A DNA stretch of 5,566 nt. It comes from an uncultured Myxococcales bacterium (lineage in GTDB: Bacteria; Myxococcota_A; UBA9042; DTJE01). The notes beneath the pieces were generated by a model. It saw only the letters and a list, made by a program, of their open reading frames with translations. It searched no databases and was not told the origin of the DNA. The stretch covers positions 1-5,566 of the forward strand of contig CALJUR010000130.1 in the NCBI GenBank assembly GCA_937975765.1, written 5' to 3'. Below are positions 1 through 5,372 of this stretch, piece after piece. Made by a program: the position numbers and the translations under genes. The stretch's first letter is position 1. Every line of letters begins with the position of its first letter.

Positions 1-45
1 CCACCGAGATCTACACTCTTTCCCTACACGACGCTCTTCCGATCT
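1..45 (+). other. Illumina P5/TruSeq universal adapter remnant (artefact)
   Basis: These 45 bases match, from memory, the last 45 of the 58-base Illumina universal (P5) adapter; only its first 13 bases are missing, and the match ends exactly at the terminal GATCT. This is untrimmed library sequence left at a contig end, not organism DNA. All three codons phases matter little, but the frame of the downstream gene stays open through it and would translate as the familiar artefact peptide LSLHDALPI; on the opposite strand it yields the ending DRKSVV. Any protein start placed here is false. Confidence 0.98.
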
Positions 46-47
46 TC

Positions 48-587
48 CAGTTGCGCGACGCACTGGATCACATCATGCGCGCGAAGGGAAGCGAGATCGG
101 GCTGCTGGAAAAGCCCGATGACCATGGAAACAAGAACATGGACAAGGCGCTTGGCCATGTCTACCGCGCCTATTTCGACATCGCCGACTGGGTGGCCGCA
201 TCGCTTCGGAAGAAGGCCAGCGACGCGGTGAAGCGCTTCTCGACCGAGTGCCTGGCTGCCGTGACGCCCCAGTACTACCAGGAATGGAAGCCCGGTCTGG
301 AAAGGGTCGCACATCGTGTCGCGGCCATCCGGACCAGCAAGGATATCGGGGATCCGAACGGGATCATCAACGAGGTCGAGGAATACGACCGGTTGATCAA
401 GGGGCTCATCGACACCTGGGAGAACATCGAGAAGTCGATCCCCGCCCTGGACGACTGGCGGAGGCGACGGAACCGGGAAGGTCGCCGCCGTTCCTACAAG
501 TCCATCCTCCTTCGAATCGCTTTCGCCCTGGCCTTCGGGGCCGGCGGCTTCTGGCTGAAGACTTTCCTGTCCCGTTCTTCCAACTGA
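48..587 (+). CDS. Hypothetical protein with C-terminal membrane anchor, 5'-truncated
   Basis: I do not recognise this family. The frame is open from the first genomic codon (48) to TGA at 585-587; the true start probably lies beyond the contig end. A TTG at 51 and an ATG at 75 are in frame, but neither has a visible ribosome binding site because adapter lies just upstream. Numbering from the TTG as residue 1, the protein is 178 residues. It is mostly predicted helical and charged, with a notable motif around residues 30-47 (MDKALGHVYRAYFDIADW). A very basic stretch at 137-147 (RRRRNREGRRR) precedes one hydrophobic segment at about 151-169 and a short tail ending SRSSN. By the positive-inside rule this suggests a cytoplasmic helical domain tail-anchored in the inner membrane. 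GC is about 60% in sampled lines against about 70% downstream, and a 156-bp gap separates it from the next gene, so it is probably not in that operon. Coding status is fairly sure; function is unknown. Confidence 0.75.
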   Translation, partial: QLRDALDHIMRAKGSEIGLLEKPDDHGNKNMDKALGHVYRAYFDIADWVAASLRKKASDAVKRFSTECLAAVTPQYYQEWKPGLERVAHRVAAIRTSKDIGDPNGIINEVEEYDRLIKGLIDTWENIEKSIPALDDWRRRRNREGRRRSYKSILLRIAFALAFGAGGFWLKTFLSRSSN

Positions 588-645
588 TCCCGATCCGCCC
601 ATCCGGCCACCCGCGTCCCGCTCTCCCGGTGATGCCGAGGGGACT

Positions 646-658
646 CCCTTCCGAAGGG
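646..658. repeat. 13-bp perfect palindrome, CCCTTC-C-GAAGGG
   Basis: Two 6-base arms (646-651 and 653-658) are perfect reverse complements around a single C. As RNA it would give at most a 5-bp stem with a 3-base loop. It lies about 60 bases after the stop of the upstream gene but has no T-tract after it, so it is not a standard intrinsic terminator. It could be a weak protein-binding site or chance in GC-rich DNA. Confidence 0.3.
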
Positions 659-682
659 GAACCGCGGTACGGTCGATTCCTG

Positions 683-700
683 TGGACAGCCGGCAGTCCA
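683..700. promoter_or_regulatory. 18-bp near-perfect palindrome, candidate operator
   Basis: The sequence TGGACAGCCGGCAGTCCA has two 9-base half-sites that are reverse complements at 8 of 9 positions (one mismatched pair, A688 with A695). Dyad symmetry of this length suits a dimeric helix-turn-helix repressor or activator. It ends 43 bases before the ATG at 744 and overlaps the best -35-like hexamer (683-688), the position expected of a repressor site. No known regulator consensus is recognised. It could also form an RNA hairpin in the leader. Confidence 0.45.
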
Positions 701-729
701 ATATGGCACCCTGTGTCAGTTCGGTGGTC

Positions 730-735
730 GGGAGG
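730..735 (+). promoter_or_regulatory. Ribosome binding site GGGAGG
   Basis: GGGAGG ends 8 bases before the ATG at 744. Sequence and spacing are near ideal, and no in-frame start further upstream has anything similar, so it fixes the start of the first lipoprotein gene. Confidence 0.8.
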
Positions 736-743
736 CTTCCACC

Positions 744-2429
744 ATGATCGAACGAACCCTGGGGGGCCTGGGGATCCGGGTCGTCGCGGCGGCGTTCCTG
801 GCGGCCGCGGCGGGCTGCGGCGGATCGGACCCCTGCCCCGGCTGCGACGCGTGCCCGGAGGCGGCCTGCGACGCCTGCCCGACCCTCGACACGCCCTCCG
901 ACGTCGCGGGCGAGGCGTCCCCCGACGTCCCCGCGGACGTCGCCGGGGACCCGGCCCCCGAGGCCGCCGACGTCCCGTCCGACCCGGCCGCCGAGGTCGA
1001 TGTCGGCCCGTCCCCGCCCACCTACTGGTCCGCGGAGGCGACGCACACCGTCGACGACCTGGTCTTCGTCACCTACCAGGGAAAGAAGGTCTTCGGCCTG
1101 GGCATCCACCCGTCCTACCGGGGCGCGTGGGACGGCGTCACGGGCCCGAACGGCTGCGCCTGCGACGACGTCACCGGCACCTGCACGGGCACCACCAACG
1201 ACGGCGTCGAAAGCACCCACCTGGCCGCCGGGGCCGGCGCGAACTTCGTCTACACCTGGGGCTACGAGGACGACCCCGAGTACCTGCACGTGGACCCGCC
1301 GTTCCTGGGCATCTGGCACGGCCAGTACGGCACGATCGACGCGGCCGCCGGACCGGGCCACGAGGCCATCCCGATCATCGCCTGCGAGTATGGCGAGACC
1401 GACCTGGACGGCTTCGACCGGGACAAGGCCGGGCAGATGAAGGCCGACTTCGAGGACTTCCAGGCGCGCCGGGGCCGCTGGTCGAAGGAGGCGATGCCGA
1501 ACCTCCCCCCCTACGAAGAGATGCCCTGGTTCTGCTGGCACCCGACCTTCCGCATGAGCGGCGGCGGCGACGGCTACAGCGAACTGTTCACCGACGAACA
1601 GGTCGAACTGTACGCCCGGACCACCAACATGATGATCGGCGACACCTACACCTACGTGTGCAACCGGTACGAGGGGATCGAGGCCGTCATCATGGGCCAG
1701 AAGGGCCCCAAGGGCGAGTGCTACGACGACTGGCTGGCCCGCGACGATCCGGACCACCGCTCGTACTTCGAGGCGTCGTGGAAACTGGCGCACAGCCTGC
1801 GCACCCACGCGAACCCCGACGCCGTCGTGTGGATGTGGATGCAGGGCCACGCCTTCGACGACGACATCGGTGGCGGCGTCTGCCGGGACGGCCAGTCGGG
1901 CCTGTGGGCCAACGGGCCGTTCCCGACGCTGCGCTACCTGCGCAAGGAGATCCTGTCCACCATCGTGGCCGGCGGCACCGGATTCATCTACTTCGGCTAC
2001 GGCTACAATCGGCAGGCGACGGCCGAGAAGCTGCGCGGCCTGGTCCGGGCGCTGGCCTCCACGGAGGTGTATGGCCCGGCGCTGCTGTCCCCGCGGCTGG
2101 ACGTCGGCCAGGACCTCCAGTTCGCCGGCGAGGGTGGGCGCGCGCACCTGATGGCCAAGTGGGACGCGGAGTCCCGGACGGCCTTCCTGCTGGGCGCCAA
2201 CCCCGGGGCCTGGATGACGCCCTTCGAGGTCACCTTCCCCTGGACGGTGGCGAAGGTCGAGATGCTGGACTGGTTCACGCCGGGCTGGATCGAGGATCCG
2301 GCCGTGCACGGCGTCGAGGTCGCGGATCGCACCGTGCGCTGGACCGCGCCGCAGGATGACGGGTTCATCCTGCGCGTGACGCCCCTGTTCGCCGGCGAGC
2401 CCGCCGGGGAGGTTGCGGAGGAGCCATGA
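744..2429 (+). CDS. Predicted lipoprotein with glycosidase-like TIM barrel
   Basis: The 561-residue product starts with a lipoprotein signal peptide: a short basic n-region, hydrophobic residues 13-23 and a relaxed lipobox AAG-C with Cys25 as the lipidated residue; Gly at +2 suits outer-membrane sorting. Residues 25-46 are Cys-dense (CPGCDAC, then ACDACP) and 50-91 form an Asp/Pro/Ala/Val linker. From about 108 the protein reads as an (alpha/beta)8 barrel, with strand-like segments VFGLGIHPS (116-124), NFVYTWG (167-173), IPIIACEYG (209-217), PWFCWHP (261-267), GDTYTYVC (299-306), AVVWMWMQGHA (360-370) and GTGFIYFGYGY (411-421). The segment LRYLRKEILSTIVAGGTGFIYFGYG resembles the last barrel helix and strand of GH42- and GH5-like beta-glycosidases. 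Residues 445-550 look like a C-terminal beta-sandwich. I cannot place it in a named family; Glu215, Asp300 and Glu313 are only guesses for active-site acids. It overlaps the next gene by four bases, so the two are probably translated together. Coding call is very secure; glycosidase role is inference. Confidence 0.85.
   Translation: MIERTLGGLGIRVVAAAFLAAAAGCGGSDPCPGCDACPEAACDACPTLDTPSDVAGEASPDVPADVAGDPAPEAADVPSDPAAEVDVGPSPPTYWSAEATHTVDDLVFVTYQGKKVFGLGIHPSYRGAWDGVTGPNGCACDDVTGTCTGTTNDGVESTHLAAGAGANFVYTWGYEDDPEYLHVDPPFLGIWHGQYGTIDAAAGPGHEAIPIIACEYGETDLDGFDRDKAGQMKADFEDFQARRGRWSKEAMPNLPPYEEMPWFCWHPTFRMSGGGDGYSELFTDEQVELYARTTNMMIGDTYTYVCNRYEGIEAVIMGQKGPKGECYDDWLARDDPDHRSYFEASWKLAHSLRTHANPDAVVWMWMQGHAFDDDIGGGVCRDGQSGLWANGPFPTLRYLRKEILSTIVAGGTGFIYFGYGYNRQATAEKLRGLVRALASTEVYGPALLSPRLDVGQDLQFAGEGGRAHLMAKWDAESRTAFLLGANPGAWMTPFEVTFPWTVAKVEMLDWFTPGWIEDPAVHGVEVADRTVRWTAPQDDGFILRVTPLFAGEPAGEVAEEP
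894..1010 (+). repeat. Low-complexity Asp-Val/Pro/Ala linker coding repeat
   Basis: This stretch encodes residues 51-89 of the first lipoprotein, nearly all Asp, Val, Pro, Ala, Glu, Ser and Gly. The in-frame hexamer GACGTC (Asp-Val) recurs at 900, 924, 936 and 969. The repetition is irregular, as expected for a flexible, acidic, extended spacer that holds a catalytic domain off the membrane. Replication slippage could alter its length between strains. Confidence 0.7.
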
Positions 2430-2431
2430 TG
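2417..2431 (+). promoter_or_regulatory. Shine-Dalgarno plus ATGATG overlap start
   Basis: GGAGGAG (2417-2423) lies inside the end of the upstream gene and is followed by two consecutive ATG codons at 2426 and 2429. The upstream stop TGA is 2427-2429. GGAGG is 4 bases from the first ATG and 7 from the second, so the second may be used more often; the products differ by one Met. The overlap suggests translational coupling. Confidence 0.7.
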
Positions 2432-5365
2432 AGGCGGATGCTCCCGGGATTCCTGGCCCTGGCCCTCCTGGCCGGCACCGCTGGGTGCGGGGGGGACAAG
2501 CCCCGCGGCGACGGCGCGATGTCCCGGCCGGTCATCGACCGCAACTTCCTGCGGGACGCGGACGGCCGCTACCTGTCCCTCCATGGCATCAACGTCGCGG
2601 GTTCGACCAAGGTGCCCTTCTTCGTGAAGGAGGAGGGCGGCTCGTGGCGCCCGTTCACGAAGGACGACCTGGACCTGCGCCCCACCGCCTACGACGTGTC
2701 GTTCGTCGGCCGCCCGTTCGCGCTGGACGGCGACTGGCGGCCCGGCGACGGCACCGCGACGATGGGCTTCGACAACGTGCGCCGCGAGGTCCGCAAACTG
2801 CACAACGCGGGCTTCGACTCGTTCCGGCTGATGGTGATCTGGGAGGCCGTCGAGCCCCGGATGCGGGGGGTGTACGACACCGAGTACCTCTTCTACCTGC
2901 GCCGCGTGGTCGAGATCGCCAACGAGGAGGGCGTGTACGTGCTGGTGGACTTCCACCAGGACATGGTCAGCCGCTTCCTGGCCGCGCGCTACAACGACGC
3001 GCCGACCTTCAGGACGCAGGACGGGACGGTCGTGACGGCCGCGCCCGGGAGCCTCGAATCGATGGTGCTGGCGCTGTTCGGCCCGTACACGGACCAGGTC
3101 CGGGGCGACGGCATGCCGAAATGGGCGGTCCAGACGGCGCTGCCCGAGAAGGACATGCGGCCGCAGAACCTGTTCTGGGGCACGCCCCGCATCGTCAGCC
3201 AGTTCTCGCCCGCCCTTTTGTGCAAGGCGTACACGGTCTACACCTTCGTGTCCGGCGACGAGCCCGACGGGATGATCGAGTTCGCGTGCAGCACGCTGGA
3301 CCCGGCCAGCCCCAACTTCGACCCGGTGGACGGCCGATCCTCGGTCTGCAGCGCGGTGCTGGACGTGTCCGACGAGGACCTGGACCCGTGGATCAAGCAG
3401 ATCGCGCGTTACGCGTGCAACGTCGAGACGCCGATCGGGCAGCCCGGCACGGACCCGGTGTTCCCGCCCGAGAAGTCGGTCGACATGCTGCCCTTCACGG
3501 ACTGGAGCAACGGCAGCATCGTCAGCCTGGACGCCGAGCGGACCAACGCCGCCTTCTTCGGGTCCGACGCGGCGTTCCCGGGCCTGTACGCCCGCGAGTG
3601 CCACGACGGCCGCGCGAACCCGCACGACCTGTACGGCTGCCCGGCCGACCAGGTGGTGCTGCCGACGCACACGGTCTGCCGCGACGAGGACAAGGCGACC
3701 TGGCAGGTCGAGGGCTGCACGCAACTTCAGGAGGAGTACTGGTCGGTCCGCGACTACCTGCAGGAGGCCTACGCGAACGCCTGGGTGGCGGTGATCGACG
3801 CGCTGAAGGTCGGGGAGCGCCCGGCGGACGGCCCCGACACGCGTCCCGTCCTGCCGAACGTCCTGGGATACGACGTGATGAACGAGCCCGTCGGGTACAA
3901 CATCATGCTGGCCGTGCAGGCCCTGGTGCAGATGGGCGGCGTCAACGACGGGATGATCCTGGACCTGGTCAAGGGGCTGATCGACGACGTCTCGGTGGCC
4001 GAGACGATCGCGAAGGTGGTGCCGGCGCTGGGCCTGATCCCGTCGGTGCCCGCGATCCCGGCCGAGCCGGAGGCCCCGGTGCCGCCGGTCCAGCCCGTGG
4101 ACCCGGGTCCCTCCGCCGACGAGGAGGCGAAGGAGCGCTACCGCGTCGAGAAGGCGCTGTACCTGGCCGCGACGCAGCAGTACGACGCCGACAAGGCCGA
4201 GTACGACGCGGCCCTGGCCACGTACCCGGACCGGAAGAAGGCGGCCGAGGACGAGAAGGAACGCGTGCTGAAGTCGTGGGGCCTGGTCTGGGAGGGGCCG
4301 GACAACGCCCAGCCGTCGATGGCGACGCGCAACGAGGACGGCACGCTGGCGCCGTCGCGGAACTCTCTGGACCTGTTCAGCCTGATCGACCTGAACACAT
4401 CGTTCGACTGGTCCTACCTGCGCCCCTTCTACCAGCGCGTCGGCACCGCGATCCTGAAGGCGGACCCGAAGGCGCTGATCTTCATGGAGGGGTCGATGGG
4501 CCTGGGCAGCGTCGGGTACGACCTGGGCATGCCGACGCCCGAGGGGCTGGAGGGGCACGTCGTCTTCGCCCCGCACCACTACGAGGACATCTACCCGTTC
4601 CTGGGCTTCAACGTGGAGCCGCGCTACTTCAAGGTCGAGGAGATCGCCTTCCGGGACTATACCGAGGGCATGAAGAACGCGGCGCTGCTGGCGACCGAGT
4701 CGCTGGGCAACGCGCCCGTCGTGTTCGGCGAGTTCGGCGCCTACTTCAACTTCAACACGATCCAGCAGTCGGTGGCCGACGACTACATCATCACCCAGCA
4801 CATCCACGACAACTACTTCGAGGGCTTCGAGTCGCTGTTCGCCAGCCGGATGCTGTGGTGCTACAGCCCGGACAACGACATGCGGTTCGGCGACCTGTGG
4901 AACAAGGAGGACTTCAGCATCCAGGGCTTCCCGGTCGAGGGGCCGGACGGGACCGTGACGCGGCCGTGGCGCGCGGAGAAGGCCTGGGCGCGGCCGCACG
5001 CGCGGGCGCTGGCAGGGCGTCCCATCTCGACGCACTTCTTCAGCCCGCTCCACTACTTCCCGCCGGACAAGGACACCCCCGACGCGGTGGGCGAGTTCGA
5101 GGTGGTGTACGACAGCCGGGAGTCCGACCGGCCCACGGAGATCCAGGTCCCGTACGACGTGCAGTACCCGGACGGGTTCCACGTGTGGCTGTCCGATGGC
5201 GTCGCGTACTACGACCACGCGCGGCGCACGCTGTACCACCTGCCGGCGAACGACCAGCCGGGCGTGCCGCACACGGTGCGGATCCTCCCCCCCATCGAGG
5301 GGCTTCCCGCGGTCGGGTGGCGGTACTTCTTCCACGGCGATTGCGTCGTGACAGGCGAGGGGTGA
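2426..5365 (+). CDS. GH5 family lipoprotein, GH5_12-like glycolipid beta-glucosidase
   Basis: The 979-residue product begins with a lipoprotein signal peptide (hydrophobic 6-19, lipobox TAG-C, lipidated Cys21, Gly at +2). The mature part is a GH5 retaining glycosidase with the usual conserved residues: Arg134 (SFRLMVIWEAVEP), His177 (VDFHQDMVSRF), Asn486-Glu487 acid/base (GYDVMNEP), His717 and Tyr719 (APHHY), Glu769 nucleophile (FGEFG) and Trp811 (MLWCYSP). HGINVAGSTKVPF (53-65), SFVGRPF (92-98), GDGMPKW (227-233) and NDM-FGDLWNKEDFSI (817-832) closely recall fungal GH5_12 enzymes that remove glucose from ergosteryl glucoside and glucosylceramide, and more loosely endoglycoceramidases. Residues about 885-975 form a C-terminal beta-rich domain. 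Two regions look inserted relative to the fungal enzymes: Cys-rich 278-437, and Pro-rich plus charged helix 538-618. The likely site is the outer membrane or cell surface. It is coupled to the glycosidase-like gene before it and followed after 7 bases by an exported protein. GH5 is near certain; the lipid substrate is inferred. Confidence 0.92.
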   Translation: MMRRMLPGFLALALLAGTAGCGGDKPRGDGAMSRPVIDRNFLRDADGRYLSLHGINVAGSTKVPFFVKEEGGSWRPFTKDDLDLRPTAYDVSFVGRPFALDGDWRPGDGTATMGFDNVRREVRKLHNAGFDSFRLMVIWEAVEPRMRGVYDTEYLFYLRRVVEIANEEGVYVLVDFHQDMVSRFLAARYNDAPTFRTQDGTVVTAAPGSLESMVLALFGPYTDQVRGDGMPKWAVQTALPEKDMRPQNLFWGTPRIVSQFSPALLCKAYTVYTFVSGDEPDGMIEFACSTLDPASPNFDPVDGRSSVCSAVLDVSDEDLDPWIKQIARYACNVETPIGQPGTDPVFPPEKSVDMLPFTDWSNGSIVSLDAERTNAAFFGSDAAFPGLYARECHDGRANPHDLYGCPADQVVLPTHTVCRDEDKATWQVEGCTQLQEEYWSVRDYLQEAYANAWVAVIDALKVGERPADGPDTRPVLPNVLGYDVMNEPVGYNIMLAVQALVQMGGVNDGMILDLVKGLIDDVSVAETIAKVVPALGLIPSVPAIPAEPEAPVPPVQPVDPGPSADEEAKERYRVEKALYLAATQQYDADKAEYDAALATYPDRKKAAEDEKERVLKSWGLVWEGPDNAQPSMATRNEDGTLAPSRNSLDLFSLIDLNTSFDWSYLRPFYQRVGTAILKADPKALIFMEGSMGLGSVGYDLGMPTPEGLEGHVVFAPHHYEDIYPFLGFNVEPRYFKVEEIAFRDYTEGMKNAALLATESLGNAPVVFGEFGAYFNFNTIQQSVADDYIITQHIHDNYFEGFESLFASRMLWCYSPDNDMRFGDLWNKEDFSIQGFPVEGPDGTVTRPWRAEKAWARPHARALAGRPISTHFFSPLHYFPPDKDTPDAVGEFEVVYDSRESDRPTEIQVPYDVQYPDGFHVWLSDGVAYYDHARRTLYHLPANDQPGVPHTVRILPPIEGLPAVGWRYFFHGDCVVTGEG
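3257..3736 (+). other. Cys-rich insertion in the GH5 barrel (residues 278-437)
   Basis: Between the strand-3 motif FHQD and the acid/base NEP there are about 310 residues, far more than in ordinary GH5 enzymes and, from memory, well more than in fungal GH5_12. The flanks (SQFSPALLCKAYTVYTFVSGD before, VRDYLQEAYANAW after) align by eye with neighbouring helices of the fungal proteins, leaving about 160 extra residues. Cysteines at 288, 308, 331, 392, 405, 418 and 431, with Cys266 just before, make eight; only 21, 812 and 973 lie elsewhere. An even number in an exported protein suggests disulfides in a separate cap domain. Confidence 0.65.
4037..4279 (+). other. Pro-rich strand and charged helix insertion (residues 538-618)
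   Basis: After the acid/base Glu487 comes a hydrophobic, helix-prone segment (491-536), then a proline-rich run (538-562, with PAIPAEPEAPVPPVQP) and a long Ala/Glu/Lys/Tyr/Asp helix (564-618) containing the spaced repeat YDADKAEYDAALATY. The catalytic fold resumes by about 650. Such a mix of an extended polyproline stretch beside an alanine-rich helix is unusual inside a TIM barrel; it could be a stalk, a cap over the lipid site or a dimer contact. No database domain is recognised. Confidence 0.6.
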
Positions 5366-5372
5366 GGGCGGC

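Larger units (their letters stand above)
588..743 (+). promoter_or_regulatory. Intergenic region with the likely operon promoter
   Basis: This 156-bp gap precedes a run of three closely spaced genes, so their promoter most likely lies here. No convincing sigma-70 pair is visible: TGGACA at 683-688 matches five of six bases of a -35 box, but no good -10 hexamer sits 16-18 bases downstream; the only A/T-rich spot is AATATGG at 700-706. No terminator with a T-tract follows the upstream gene. The notable content is the near-palindrome at 683-700 and a smaller palindrome at 646-658, listed separately. The promoter role is inferred from gene layout, not from recognisable boxes. Confidence 0.45.

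Noticed and set aside
646..670. Intrinsic terminator after the first gene
   Set aside because: There is a short palindrome, but the stem is only 5 bp and it is followed by GAACCGCGG, not a T-tract.
704..718. Possible sigma-54 promoter beginning TGGCAC
   Set aside because: The -24 part (TGGCAC, 704-709) fits, but ten bases after GG the invariant GC of the -12 element is CA (717-718), so the pair is not valid.
632..743. Small gene starting at ATG 632
   Set aside because: No ribosome binding site precedes it, and its frame simply runs on into an out-of-phase reading of the lipoprotein gene.
24..2309. Long open frame on the minus strand (761 codons)
   Set aside because: It runs antisense to two well-supported genes, starts and ends without signals, ends inside the adapter, and its product is Arg/Gly/Val/Asp-rich low complexity, as expected opposite high-GC coding DNA.
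2489..2495. Runs of seven identical bases (also 1505-1511 and 5287-5293) as possible frameshifts
   Set aside because: Recognisable protein sequence continues in the same frame on both sides of each run, so no frameshift is needed.
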